Source: Heterostelium album PN500 (Eukaryota; Evosea; Eumycetozoa; Acytosteliales; Acytosteliaceae). From it: a stretch of 64,000 nucleotides of DNA. Shown piece by piece: positions 24,087 to 37,000 of this stretch. How positions within the stretch are numbered: position 1 is the stretch's first letter; every line of letters starts with the position of its first letter. The translations under genes and the position numbers were made by a program. The notes under the pieces were generated by a model. The model worked only from the letters and a program-made list of their open reading frames with translations, ran no database searches and had not been told where the DNA came from. The stretch lies in assembly GCF_000004825.1 (NCBI RefSeq), contig NW_008805065.1:1550001-1614000 (forward strand). The letters are read 5' to 3'.

Positions 24087-26980
24087 ATGAAGAAATTTGT
24101 TACACCTTTTAAATCACCTGCATTAACAACTAATGAATCTGTAAAATCATCTGAAAAGAAGAGTGTTGGAATTAGTAGTAGTAGTAGTTCAACGACTAGC
24201 GGTGGTTTAAAATCAACTAAAAGTACTGTTTTGAAGAAAAAGAGTAGCGCACCTGTAGATACAAAAACTACTGTGGGAATCAATGCTGTAAATAGTGGAA
24301 GTCAAGATGAATTGTATTTCAAAGTGATGTGGTGTAATATGACTTCAAAGAAACACAAGACATATATGGATGGTGTCATCGTTTGTAAGAAATCATGTTT
24401 ACTCATGGATTGTGAAACCAAGAAGGAAATAGGTAGATCTTCAACTTTGAAGGTCTCTGATCTTGTCGAAGGTTTCAAATCATCAATGAGTTCAAAAGAG
24501 TTTGAAGTTGTTGAACAAATTGATGGTGCAGCATATTCAGAGTTATTTGGTATATCTTCTTCTTCAACTTCGACAACAACGACAACGATAATAACCAATG
24601 AAAGTAATGAAAACTCTACAACTATTGGAAGTGGATTCAAAGTTAAAGAATTTAAAAGTCATCAAAATAGTAATGCTACTCTGGTAAATAGTACAAAGAA
24701 TGCGTTACAACCTAGACACGATCCAAATGTTCCGGATGCTCTGGTGTTGTACACACCACCTGCTAGTGGTTTGGATGAGAATGGTCAGCGTGTTACATAT
24801 GTGGTGGTCGATCCTTTCATTTCGAAACACTTGCGTCCTCATCAACGTAGAGGTGTTCAATTCCTCTATGACTGTGTCACTGGCCAACGCCACCAGTTTG
24901 GCAATGGTTGCATTCTTGCCGACCAAATGGGACTTGGCAAGACAGTGATGACACTGACAACACTCTGGACACTCTTGAAACAAAGTCCAACTGGACAACC
25001 GACTTGCAAGAAGGCAATCATTGTAACACCGGCTGGGCTGGTCGGCAATTGGAAGAGGGAAATCAAGCGGTGGTTTGGCGCGGAGCGTCTGAAGCCGTTC
25101 ACTCTAAACGACTCTGTCTCGAAGAATACGAAACAGATGCTCGAAGACTTTAATACATCCACTGTCAATCCGGTGTTGATTATCTCGTACGACCAATGTC
25201 GTATATTCTCATCGATTCTCTGCACCATGAGTTGTGGAGTGTTGGTATGCGACGAAGGACACCGTCTCAAGAACATGGAATCACAAACCACTCAATCGAT
25301 AGCATCGATCAAAACGAAAGCAAAGATCATTCTCTCTGGAACACCAATACAGAACGATCTCATTGAATTCTACTCTATGGTAGACTTTTGCAATCCTGGA
25401 TCACTCGGTACACTCTCGCAATTCAAAAAAGACTATGCCAATCCAATCATCAGAGGTCGTGAAGACTCGACCAAAGAAGGAATAGCAAAAGCGATGCAAC
25501 TCTCAAAGATAACCTCATCATTCATTCTCAGAAGAAAATCAAATGTATTAGAAGAATATTTACCAACTAAAAGTAAGTATTTTATTTTACAGCTCAATAA
25601 TTACTTACTAATTACTAATATTTACCACTCTACTCCATTCCTATATTCAAAAACAAAGCAATACATGTTGTATTTTGTAGATTATCCGAATTCCAAAAGA
25701 AATTGTATAGAGCTGTATTGGATAACAATGGTGTTGATTCAATTATAGCTGGAAAGCAAAATGCTTTGACGACTATGACTACTTTGAAACAACTTTGTAA
25801 TTATCCTTCTTTGATTAAATCCGATGATTACTCAAAATACTTTACAGATAGTAACGATACAACAACTCCCACCGACTTTGATGCTTCTCAATCTGGAAAG
25901 ATGGAATTTGTCGAACAACTTTTGATTACTCTAAAGTCACTTGGAGATAGAGCTGTTTTGGTATCAAACTACACTCAAACACTCGATGTCTTTGAACTTC
26001 TCTTAAAGAAACTATCGATTCAATCCTATAGAATCGATGGACAAGTCAAAGCAACTGAACGACAGGACAGAGTCGACAAGTTCAACGATCCATCGAATAA
26101 GACGCACACTGTATTCCTCTTGTCTTCAAAGGCTGGTGGTGTTGGACTGAATCTTATCGGTGCCAATCATATTGTTCTCTACGATCCCGACTGGAATCCC
26201 GCTATCGATATTCAAGCGATGGAGAGAGTCTGGAGAGAAGGCCAAACCAAGCCAGTATCGATCTACCGACTACTGACCGCCGGAACCATCGAGGAGAAGA
26301 TCCATCAACGCCAAATCATCAAGGAATCGCTCTCGAATAGTGTCGTCGACAAGAGTCACTACGAGAAATCAACGTTCACCAACGAAGAACTTAAAGACAT
26401 ATTCTCACTCAATGACACCACTCAATGCGAAACTCATGATCTATTGACATGTAAATGTGGAATCGTCAGTGGTTCCACGACAAAGTTGAATGGATCGTCT
26501 TTAGTGGCATCCAAAGAAAAGAAAGAACAACTTCAACAGATATCACACAGCGATACTTGGGAGCACTATAATGCTACCAACAAACTAAAGACACCTGTAT
26601 GGGGCAGCAACAATGGTAATTTTAAAACGGTTTGTTTCTTGTTCAGATCGAAACCAAAAGAATCAAACTCGACAGGCATCGATGAAAATATTTCATTTTT
26701 GGAGGTGAATAATAGTAGTACTGTAAAAGATGGAGATGATGATGATGAAGCTAGTGACAACGAAAAGAAGATGACACACTCTAAAAAGAAATCAAAGAAA
26801 ACAACAATTTCAAAAACCAAACCCGATGATGATTCCGATGAAGAAAACTATCTCGATGAGAACAAAGAAGAAGAAGAAGAGCAATATATTGTAAACAAAG
26901 GAAAAAAGAGAATAGTTTCAAAAGTTTCAAAATCAAGTAATATTAATTTCGAAGACGATTTAGATAGTTTAGAGATGTAA
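24087..26980 (+). CDS. rad54b: RAD54B-type SNF2 recombination translocase
   Basis: Two exons, 24087-25572 and 25659-26980, give 935 aa (human RAD54B is 910). The join reads EEYLPTK-T-IHVVFCRLSEFQKKLYRAV, the counterpart of ENVVFCRPGALQIELYRKL in RAD54B, which places the acceptor at 25658. The N-terminus carries the RAD54B-specific block LYFKVMWCNMTSKKHKTYMDG. The SNF2 motor follows: DQMGLGKT (Walker A, about 280), CDEGHRLKN (motif II, about 385), LSGTPIQND (III), and helicase-C motifs SSKAGGVGLNLIGANHIVLYD and QAMERVWREGQTKPVSIYRL. RAD54 proteins drive RAD51-mediated strand exchange on chromatin. After the motor comes a Cys-containing segment (HDLLTCKCGIVSG) and a Lys/Glu/Asp-rich tail typical of dictyostelid nuclear proteins. 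Adjacent genes are functionally unrelated. Confidence 0.95.
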
Positions 26981-27660
26981 ATAAATAAATTTGAATAATT
27001 AATAATATATTTTAATAAATATTTCAAAAACAAAAAAAAAAAAAGAATAGAATAAATTCTTTAACTAACGGTTTTGGTGAATCATCAAATTTGAGTCAAC
27101 AGATAATAAATTGCCAAATTGGTTTGAAAAAAATAAAAATAAAAATAAAAAAAAATTTATTTTGTGTTTGCTCTGTTCTAGAATACAAATAAACAACATA
27201 TAGAAATCCAATGAGAATAAATGGAATTCAAGATTGATGTTTAAATGGGAAGGTGTGTTTAATTTGTTTTGTGTTTGGGGTCAAAGCATCAACACACATA
27301 ATGCAGAATTTTTTTTAAAAAAAAATGATTAAAAAAAATGAAGTTAAATTTTTTATAAATTGCTTTGTCACTCTAAAAAAGAAAAATGATGATTCATCAA
27401 CAACAACCAAGGAATTTAGTTTTATTCTTGATTCAAAATCAAAACAAACATATAAAAAGTAGGTAAAATTTTTATTTATATCCCATTCATCTCCGCTTAT
27501 TTAATTTAATTTACAATAATCTAAAATTATTTATTTAAAATATATCCTAAATATCTGTATAATAAATCAACAACAACAATAACAACAAAATAAATAATAA
27601 ATTAGTTTGGATTAAATTAAATTTAAAGTTAAAATATTAATATTTGTAATTTTATAAAGA
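26981..27660. promoter_or_regulatory. Upstream region of pdi1
   Basis: 680 bp with A and T runs. A TATAAAAAG box-like element lies at about 27452, followed by a CAA-rich leader before the pdi1 ATG. Placement as promoter is inferred from position only. Confidence 0.4.
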
Positions 27661-28734
27661 ATGAAATTTTTAGTTATTTCAGCATTGATTGCCTTGTGTG
27701 TAGCCTTTGTTGCTGCCGATGGTAATGTAGTTGTTTTGTCACCAGACAACTTTGATACAGTTGTCGATGGTACCAAGACTGTTTTTGTAAAGTTCTATGC
27801 CCCATGGTGTGGTCACTGTAAGAAGTTGGCACCAGACTACGAAGTTATTGCCGATACCTTCGCCGGTAGCAAGCAAGTCGTCATTGCCAAGTTGGACTGT
27901 GATGTCCACAAGGAACTCTGTGGTAAATACGATGTCTCTGGATACCCAACCTTGAAGGTCTTTGCCAAGTCAAAGGAAGCCAAGGACTACAATGGAATGA
28001 GATCGATCGAAGAGATTGTCACCTTCGTCAACAACGCCGCCGGTACCAACGTCAGAGTCAAGAAGGCTCCATCGAACGTCATCGACTTGACCCCAGAAAA
28101 CTTTGATGCCGAAGTCTTGAACAAGGACAAGGATGTTTTGGTTGAATTCTACGCTCCATGGTGTGGACACTGCAAGAAGTTGGCCCCAGACTACGAAATC
28201 CTCGCCAACACCTACGCCGGTGACAAGCACGTCGGTATCGCCAAGGTTGACTGTGACTCCCACAAGGAGCTCTGCAGCAAGTACGACATCAAGGGATTCC
28301 CAACCTTGAAGTGGTTCCCCAAGGATAACAAGGAAGGTGAGAAGTACGAACAAGGTCGTGAACTCGAGACCTTCATTACTTTCATCAACAAGAATGCCGG
28401 TACTCACCGTGTCAAGGGTGGTAGATTACTCCCATCCGCCGGTCGTGTTGAACAACTCGACGCCTTGGCTGCCAAATTCGTCGATGCCACCGAGAAGGCC
28501 CGTACCGAAATCTTGGCCGAAGCCAACAAGGTTGTCTCTTCCCTCGCTGAGAGCTTGAAGCCAGACGGAAAGATCTACGTCAAGATCATGGAAGCCATCC
28601 AAAAGACCAAGGACTACGTCAGCAACGAAATCAACCGTGTCACCAAGTTGACCCAAGGTCAAATCAAGGTTGAAAAGTCAGATCAATTCTTCAAGAAGCT
28701 TAACGTCCTCGAGCAATTCGCCAAGAAGAACTAA
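27661..28734 (+). CDS. pdi1: Protein disulfide isomerase, PDI-D type, no KDEL
   Basis: An intronless 357-aa protein. A signal peptide (MKFLVISALIALCVAFVAA) precedes two thioredoxin domains, each with active site APWCGHCKK (near residues 47-55 and 166-174). The C-terminal helical ERp29c/D domain starts at about 250 (AGRVEQLDALAAKFVDATEK). This is the a-a-D layout of D. discoideum PDI1 and plant/fungal PDI-D proteins. It forms and reshuffles disulfides in the ER. The chain ends LEQFAKKN with no KDEL-like retrieval signal. For D. discoideum PDI1 the C-terminal region was shown to supply ER retention, and the same is inferred here. Codon use is strongly biased (GCC, AAG, GTC, ATC), marking high expression. 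Confidence 0.95.
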   Translation: MKFLVISALIALCVAFVAADGNVVVLSPDNFDTVVDGTKTVFVKFYAPWCGHCKKLAPDYEVIADTFAGSKQVVIAKLDCDVHKELCGKYDVSGYPTLKVFAKSKEAKDYNGMRSIEEIVTFVNNAAGTNVRVKKAPSNVIDLTPENFDAEVLNKDKDVLVEFYAPWCGHCKKLAPDYEILANTYAGDKHVGIAKVDCDSHKELCSKYDIKGFPTLKWFPKDNKEGEKYEQGRELETFITFINKNAGTHRVKGGRLLPSAGRVEQLDALAAKFVDATEKARTEILAEANKVVSSLAESLKPDGKIYVKIMEAIQKTKDYVSNEINRVTKLTQGQIKVEKSDQFFKKLNVLEQFAKKN

Positions 28735-28921
28735 ATATTATAAAAAAAAAAAAACAAACATTTAAAATAAATTAAAAATCTTTATATATATTTATAAAGT
28801 GTATTAATAAAAAATATATATAGTTTTAATTATAATAATGATTAAATAAAGGAAATGGAAATAAATTTAATAAACATCATGATGAGTAATTATTAGAAAA
28901 TATTATTTATACAAGTGTAGT

Positions 28922-29844
28922 TTAGTATATGTTTATTGATGAAGATGATTGTGGTCTTGGAGTTTCGATCTTCTGGAAATTCTTGACAATCAATGAATAG
29001 GTTGTAGCATAGTTATTGGCTAAATCGAAATATGCAAAATAGAATCTAATACGTTCTTTTTCGTCTTGTTGAATAATACTATAGTATGGTATAAATAAAA
29101 ATGATGAATGATGTTAATAAATTATGATATGATAGGAAGTAATATCGAGTAGTTGATTACATACGCATGTTTGTAAGAATCGATATCACGATGTTTGAGA
29201 GCTTTCTTTACGGTGGCAGCTCTGTTGATAAAGTAATTTTCCGATTGCTCCAAAAGATTGGTGTATACATCTTCGAGCTTGGTGAGTTGACTGACGACTT
29301 CCTCCTGTACGTCAACACCAAAATTATTACCATCCTCAATCTTTGGGATGTTCAATGTGATCCAACAACGAATGACACTGAATGTCTGTACCAATTCCAT
29401 ATAGTTTCTTTTTAGTTTTTTCTGTTGTTCCAAAATTGCAGAGTTTGTCTTGGCCAATTCCTCGACCGACATTGTGCTAACTGTATCGCAATCTAATTTA
29501 CGTTTCTTATCGGTTACATTTGCATCGCCATTGCTATCTGAGAACAATGCTTCATATGAAAGTGTTTCCTATAATAAATAAATAATTTAAAATTTGAAAA
29601 TTTAAAATTTTAAAAATTAGTCGTTTATTTTTTTTTTTCAACCAAATAAAATGATAATAAAAGAAATGATAAACATAATATATAATAGAGATATATGCAG
29701 ATGTTTGATATTTACTGCCATCTTTTGAAACTCAATGATTCTTTGTGGAATAGTTGTTTTAAGATGTTCTAAACTCTTTTCATAGAGATTGTTCTTAAAT
29801 TCCAAAACACGTTCGTCAATTTTCAATTCAACTTTTTTTGACAT
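28922..29844 (-). CDS. psmE3: Proteasome activator PA28, REG-gamma type
   Basis: Exons 29844-29716, 29568-29165 and 29078-28922 give 229 aa. PA28/REG forms a seven-membered ring that caps the 20S proteasome and opens its gate without ATP. The diagnostic activation-loop region is clear: CWITLNIPKIEDGNNFGVDV (REG-gamma: VQLLIPRIEDGNNFGVSI), followed by QEEVVSQL, YFINRAATVKK and a C-terminal helix YSLIVKNFQKIETPRPQ (REG-gamma: MILKNIEKIKRPR). The short insert with DKKRKLDCD (REG-gamma: YKKRRLDE) resembles the nuclear localisation signal of the gamma isoform. PA28-gamma is the ancestral nuclear form, found outside vertebrates, so nuclear action is expected. The C-terminus SSSINIY supplies the residues that dock into the proteasome alpha ring. 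Confidence 0.93.
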
Positions 29845-30352
29845 GTTTATATGTATGTATAAATATATGTATATATTAAAATAAAAAGATAGATAAATAA
29901 CTAGTTATGAAAAAGTATAATAATTTAAATTTGATTAAATAAACAATCAAATTGCGAATTCGAAAAAAAATTGAAGGTCATAGAAAAAAAAATTAATCAA
30001 AATAAAAATAAAAAAAAACCAAAAAAAAATTAATTTTTTTTTTTGAGCATGAATTGGCGGGTCTGGTTTTAAATCATTGTCAATTCCTGTTATCTAATAT
30101 TGATAAAAATTTTAATCTTACAAGATGTTTGTAATATGGTACCAACTTAAATTTAAAGATCTAATATGATCTTTATCATCATGATTCCTAATCATCTTTT
30201 GACAAAAAGAAAAAAGTATTAGTAGAATTAAGTTTATCAAGGCGATCTTTCATTTTTCTTAATTTTTTTATTTTTTTTCATTTTCTTTTGGTGATCAGAA
30301 ATGAAAAATATATATTTATTTTATAATAATTATATTATTATTCTAATATTTT
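29845..30352. other. Intergenic between psmE3 and the 4EHP gene
   Basis: About 508 bp of A/T runs. No coding potential or RNA structure recognised. It is the upstream region of psmE3 and the 3' flank of the cap-binding gene. Confidence 0.5.
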
Positions 30353-31153
30353 TCATTTAGGGGCAGTTTGAAACATATTAAACTGTTGTAAAGGTGATGA
30401 TATACTATTGATATTGCTGCTTTGTTGTTTATATTCCTCCATCAACAGTCCATCCACTGATGAGTTGAGTCCATTGAGTTCGTCTCCCTCCTTTGCTTCA
30501 TCCTTTGTTATACGATAAAAGTGTGGTTTATAATCTACTTTTTCGATTCTGAATAGATTACGAAGGCTTGCACTATACAATTATATAATAGAGTTTTGTT
30601 AGTTTGTCTGTTTCTTACTAATGAATGATCAATGGTATTATCTACTTACGCTATTCTTTCTTTTGAATCATTATCATTACAATCTTTATTCCAAATACCA
30701 ATGAGACTGTTATCTGCTGTTCTAAACGAGATTACGATACCATTGATTGTGTCTCCACCGTCGATTTGCTCACCGACGAACGCCAGCAACAGATCTTCCC
30801 ACCACTTTGATGTGTAGTTTCTTCGGACTTTGATGACGAATTTTCCACCGTTTTGATTCTCGGGATCCTCCCATACCGGACGGATACCCTCTTTAAATAA
30901 ATAAATATCGCTCAACGATGAGAACTCATCGACTGGACGAATCATGTGACTATAGTACGACCAAAAATCCTCGACCGTATTGATGCCACCACCAATCATT
31001 TGCAAACCATTCAAATAATCAGAGGTGTTCTTTGGTCGCTTTGGCATATAAAAGAAATAGAAACTGTTGGCTAGCGAATGAACACTACCATTACTACTAT
31101 TGCTGCTATTATTAACGACTACTCCTCCACTTCCAGAGGTAGGATTACTCTTG
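30353..31153 (-). CDS. eIF4E-family cap-binding protein, 4EHP (eIF4E2) class
   Basis: Exon 31153-30650 and exon 30572-30353 are clear and joined in phase 2. A short upstream exon must supply the start; one candidate ATG is at 31371 (MRYNEIDCSN...), with a weak donor. The core follows 4EHP rather than eIF4E1: TVEDFWSYYSHMIRPVDEF, SDIYLFKEGIRPVWEDPENQNGGK (cap-stacking Trp in VWED), WWEDLLLAFVGEQIDGGD and GIWNKD. In eIF4E the first cap-stacking residue is Trp; here the region reads NSFYFFYMPKRP, so an aromatic Tyr/Phe replaces it, as in class II proteins. Class II members bind the mRNA cap but eIF4G poorly and usually repress translation. A Ser/Asn-rich N-terminus precedes the core. The tail (SSNINSISSPLQQF) is low complexity. 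Confidence 0.88.
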
Positions 31154-34054
31154 CTATATTATATCAATCAACCAACCAAGCAACAATGAAACCAACACCA
31201 ACACCACCACCACCAATCAAAAAACCCAAACAAATAATAATAATAAAAAAAGATTATTTTAAATTAGTTAACTAACTCATTATTATTTCATTCTATTTAT
31301 ATGGTGAAGTGAGTTATGATAAACTAAACAAATTCGAACAATCTATTTCATTGTATCTCATCTTATCTTATCTTATCTAACTTAACTTCACAACGACAAC
31401 GACCAGCCACAACAATAACAACGAGAAGTACCGTCGATATTAAATTTATACATACATATCCATTTATATATAACTTTTAAAAATAAATAATATAATACTA
31501 TTACTGAAACAATCTGTACATATATAAAATATATATATTATAAAATAGAAAACTATAAAAAATTAATAATATTTAGTGTTTGTATGTTTCACTGGAACCA
31601 AAAACATTATTTTTATTTTATGTTTTTTTTTTTTTTTTTGAATTTTTTGAATTTTTTTTTTTCAACACTCACCATCATTTTTTAAGTTTTAAAACAAAAG
31701 ATATTGTTTCGAAAAGAAATAATGTAAAAATAGAATAGATATTTTATTTGAACTTGTAAAGATGCAAAGAATGAACTTAGATTGACTTAATAAATAATGT
31801 AATTGTTGTTTGATTTGATTGTCCTTTGTAATTTCTTTATCTTTAGTTTGTCACATTCCATTTCGATATGATGATTGGTTGTACTCGAATAAGGGGAAAT
31901 TCCGTTGAAATTTGTGAATGTACAACTTTATAGAAACTTGTGGTAATTCAAGATGAATTACGATATTGCCCCACTTTGATGGCAGGTTTAATGTTAAAGA
32001 TACAGGTTTGGATGAGTCGTTCTTTATTTAGTCTTTAATGGCTCACCTTCAGCTTTATTCGATTTATCCTTTATAAACATATCTATTGTATTAATTGTAA
32101 GTCTTCGGTTTTCGATTGTCTCCAATAATAACTTTTCATTTATAATTAGATATTCTTAAATGAATTGCAGGAAGAACAAAAGTTTTATTTATAAAAGAAA
32201 GTTTTCTATAAAAATAAATCATTTTTAACAAAATAATAAAACCTTATTCATTTAAACTTGCAAAAGATTTTGTAACGAACCAAATTGGACAAAGACTTTG
32301 TTTTTTTTTTTTTTAAATTCTTTTTTTTTTTTGTCAAAAAAAAATGCGCAAAGTCGCGAATAAAAGCGAGAAAAATTCATTCATACTCTGTGTTACCATT
32401 TTTTATGATAGATAATAGAGCTTGCTCAATGATTATCTGTTTATAATGGTATCAGAGATTAGAAAAGGTACACATTAAATTAGCAATCGATATGTGGTCA
32501 TAGCGTAGGTTTTCTATTCTTTGATTTAACTAGTAACCGATTGTCAGTAGCTGGACCGACAATCTAAACAAATTAATTTAAAAATAAAAATAAAAACTTT
32601 TGATTATATTTTACAATGGAATAATTTCTTTGTTTCAATTATTAAGTGTAGAGTCATTGAGAAAAAAAAAATGTTTTATTATTAAGGTATGGATTTCCTT
32701 TTTTAACTTGCCTATGTTTGTTTGTTTTGTTTTAGAATTATTAATGCTAAATAACTTGTGTAATAAATGAATTTGTTATCTTAGAAGAATAAATACATTC
32801 TTACTCATAAAAATTTTATATGTTTTATATTAAAAAATAATATCTTTAAAATTTTTTTTTTTTTTTTAGATTTGAAAAAAAAAAAAAAAAGAAAAGAAAA
32901 AAAAATAGAAAGAGAAACTTTGACGGAAATTTAGTAGACTGTTTTGAAAAGAATTTAGATTATTTAAATAGACATAATTTTAAACACTTTTGAAATTAGA
33001 TTACCAAAAATAAATAAATCAATAGAAAAATAGATAAAGTAATCTAAAATAATAAACATTAAAAGAGTTGTAGAATATTGAAGTTGAATTGTGAAGACTT
33101 TGTTGTGCTCTTCGACCATTCACACAACGGGTATCTCTCTGAGACAACTCGAAACTTCATAACTAAAAAGGTAAATTTTGGAAAAAAAAAAAAAAAAAAA
33201 AACCAAAAAACCAAAAAATCAATCCTTTTTTTAAAACCCAATTAATTGTCACCGTTTATACTGTAAATTTTCAAATACAACTACTTGTTATTTTTCTATT
33301 TTCAAATTTTAATATTAATCTCAATCTCACCATCATATATATATATAACCAACCACAATAATAATAGTAGTAGCTAATACAAATATCCAAATTAACAGCA
33401 ATCAAAGAAGTTAAGCGCACTTTTAAATGGTATAGTTAAAAATACACTATAGCACAGTCAAACATTGAAAAGATTTAATATTAGAATAGTAATAGAAGAG
33501 GTAACAAACATAGTGCTTTGAAACTTTCACTTTGTGATGTGTTTGGTGTGTATGTGTGTCGCTGTTTTTTGTGTGTGAGTGTGTGAATATCATAAACATG
33601 TTTTTCCAAGAGAATAAAATCATCTTATACACATAACAACGGTCAGCATTTTTAATTAAATTTAACAGAGTCAATGCCAACAGCAGCAGTTTTTTAAAAA
33701 TATCAAAACAACAACATTTAATAATATTGATATTTTTATTCAACAAAAAAATAAAAAAAAAGCAATAACAAAAAAATAAAATTAAATAAAGGTGACAACT
33801 ATTGTCTTTTTGTTCATTGTTTGTTTGTTTCTACATTTTATACTAAAAGAAGAACTTAAAAGATCGACAATCTATTTATTTGTTTTGTTTTCTTTAGTTT
33901 CGTTTTGTTTGTTTGTTTTTAGAAAATAACAAATTGATCAAGTTTCTTACAATTTTCTCTCTCTCTCTCTCTCTTTAATAATAATAGTCAATAGAGTAGT
34001 TAGTAGTAGTAGGTAGATGAACAATTGTAAGAGAGCATTTAAACAACAGTTGTT
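31154..34054. other. 2.9-kb gene-poor region
   Basis: No working gene seen. It contains a possible first exon of the cap-binding gene (ATG near 31371 on the minus strand), short decayed coding remnants at about 31840-32140, an A/T homopolymer region (32300-32340, 32855-32900, 33180-33200) and a CT-rich run (33957-33974) just before the PHD/EVE gene. The 99-aa minus-strand frame at 33447-33746 is likely chance. Confidence 0.45.
31840..32140 (-). pseudogene. Broken coding remnant, family unknown
   Basis: Read on the minus strand, this stretch has protein-like composition unlike its surroundings, for example LLETIENRRLTINTIDMF and LTLNLPSKWGNIVIHLELP. It is broken and isolated. It could be the remains of a host gene or of a retroelement; I cannot tell which. 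Confidence 0.3.
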
Positions 34055-37000
34055 ATGATGATGGAACCTATTCAATCAGAGTCGATAGCTACCAACACTA
34101 CAACAGCAGCAACAAAGAAAATGGTAGAGATCATTCCGATGGAGAGTAGTTCCGATGCCAATGATCTGATTGCTCAGATTAAAAATAAAGAGAAACTGAA
34201 ACTCAATGGCGAGTCACTTGCAAATGGCGATTCAACCAATAATTGCAATGGAAACAGTCATATTGAAATCGACTCAGATGTTATCGACAACAACAAAAAC
34301 AATAGCAACAACAATATCATTAATAACAATGAAACACCTACAGTATCTTCACCAAAAGAATCAAACAGCAATGAAAATAATGAAGTTCAAAACAATATAA
34401 ATGGTCATAGTATTAGTAATAATAATAATAATAATATAGTTGTAAATATAAATAGTACTCATAATAATAATAGTAGTAGTAATAGTAATATCACAGAAGT
34501 TCAGTTTAATTATTCATTTCATGTTGGACCAAAGATAAAAGCAGATAAAAGTGCAGCGAAAAGACATAGAGCGGAGCATGGAAAGACACAGTTGTCACTG
34601 CCGCAATCTATGACTATGAGTCCAGGAAAGAAAAAGTCGCGATGGAATCAACAGAGTAGTGTTCCAGTGATCAAGCAAACACATCAGACAAAGCAGAGTG
34701 CTCTTTCATCGCGGCGAGCAGATGACACTCCGCTGCACACTGGCGATATTGGTGGAAGTGATTTCTTTTGTCAGTTGTTCTCTGGCAATCTATCGTGTAC
34801 AAAGATATTGAAAGATTCATATAGAATGTGTTCTTCCTCCTCGTCGTTGTTGTCGTCGTCGACCATGGGTAATCTACTCGATGACGAACATCATCCACTC
34901 GATCTCCTCGCTGGTAGCAATAGCAACAACAACAACAACAGTATCAACAATAGCAATGTAGGTGGATTCTCATATTTGGATCAACATGAAGCTGACGAGT
35001 TGATTTTGTTGCGCAGCAGTGGAACTTCGCTCATTACAGAGGAAGACGAATCGTCTTCCGACGAGGAAAAGTCGTATATGCGTAGTCTGAAAGAGCGAAA
35101 GACGCTGGAGGAATCAGAGAAAGGATACAATAGAGTGATGCGAGAGAAGATCGAACAGGCCAATGTCAATAGGATGTTCTTTGAGGGAACGACTCGGAAG
35201 AAGGTTCTCACAAAGGAGCAGCAACAACACCAGGATTTCATTGAGCAAAACATCTTTGAGCCGGAACCACCACCCCGGGCGTTCAAGCTGGCGGAATGCA
35301 CAGAAGGACCTTACGATACTCTTTACTATACAATCCATCCGCTTCGACTTGGTGAGTTGCTCAAAGATGCCGACGGCAACCAGCGTAATGCCGAGGATGT
35401 CATCAAGGAGGGTGTTGTCACTCCACACTACACCAAAGTGGTGCCGTTCGTGCCATACAATGTGAACATCAGCAGGCGATTCAATCAAGACTACAAGCAA
35501 GGCTATATCGTATACAATCAAATGAGTAATCAGGCACATAGCAATATCATGAGTAGGCGATCCAACACTGGCGGTGTCGGCGGTGGTGGCAGTAGTCGCT
35601 CGCGATCCCATTCAAGTTTGGTTACCAACTCACCGCAAACATCGCGCTTTCAGCCATTACTGTCGCCGCCACTCACACCACTTTCCACTCCGAGCTACTC
35701 ACAGGTCGGCGGTGCAACCGTTACCATCAACGGAATCAATCTCTCACAGGTACATCTGCCAGGTTACATCTGGAAGAAGGTATCGGAGATGTTCAACAGC
35801 ATCAATTGGACAACAGAGGAAATCACCATGTTGGAAGAGTTGATATATATCTACGGAAACGATTGGCCAGAGATTTCAAGACTACTCTGTGGTAGTAAAT
35901 CACCACTGCAGATCTACAGAATGTTCAACAAACAACACACAGAAGCGACCGACGAGGAATTCGAAGACGATTGGCGCAAGATTTGTTTCGTTTGTTTTTT
36001 ATCAAATAGTTTCAAGAGCAGAGGAAAAATCAAAAAGAATACATCACCCTTGATCACCTGTCAGAGTTGTGAAAGAGTATTCCACACCGAATGTTTAGAT
36101 ACACCTTTAACTCAATTGCCAAAAGGAGATTGGTTCTGTTCAAATGATTGTATTCAAACTTCACATATTGTAAGTAATTAATTACTTCAACGAATCGTTC
36201 GTTTCAAACATTATCATTCTAACAACAACAAATTTTTTATACTTTTATTTTATCTATTTTTTAGAAATGTGAAGTTTGTTCAGGAAAAGATAGAGAAGAT
36301 GCTTTTGTTTTGTGCGATGTTTGTGGTAATGGATATCATATTCATTGTCTTTCTCCACCGCTGTCTGAAGTTCCCGATGATAAATGGGATTGTCATATAT
36401 GTGTTGAAGCTGGTGAAAACAACCACAACCACAATCACAACCATGCAACTCATTCATTGTCACCTTTTATCAATAAGCAACAACACAACCATGGTCTGGA
36501 CTTGATGTTGTTGGATGATGTTCAGAAATTAGAAAGATCAACAACAGAAACAACTTCAACCCCAACAACAACAACAACAACAGCAAACAATAATAATTTA
36601 TTAAATGAAAGTGATATGACTTCAACAACCACCACAACCACTACCTCAACAACAACAACAACAACAACAAGTTCACCTTTGATGTTTTCACCTGCATCAC
36701 CAATCAATATTAGCAGTTCCAATTCAATTCCACAATCACCTTTAATTACACATTCATCACCGACTATGATGAAGAAATCACAAACTATTTTGCAGTCTCC
36801 TTCCTTGTCTTCGTCAGCCAGTGCCAACGGACTGCTAGCATATAATCATCAACCAATAGTTATTCCTCACCTCGAAGACTGTCCAAATCGTATGAAGAGC
36901 ACAGATGAGTCTGACTCTAGCAACATCCAGATCCAACCAGACTCATCAGCACAAGAACAATACACCAGTGCAGTTGCCCGTGTGCTCGCCAAGGAAGGAC

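Noticed and set aside
33447-33746. 99-aa minus-strand frame
   Set aside because: AT-driven composition (Ile/Lys/Phe/Tyr) and no splice or family support.
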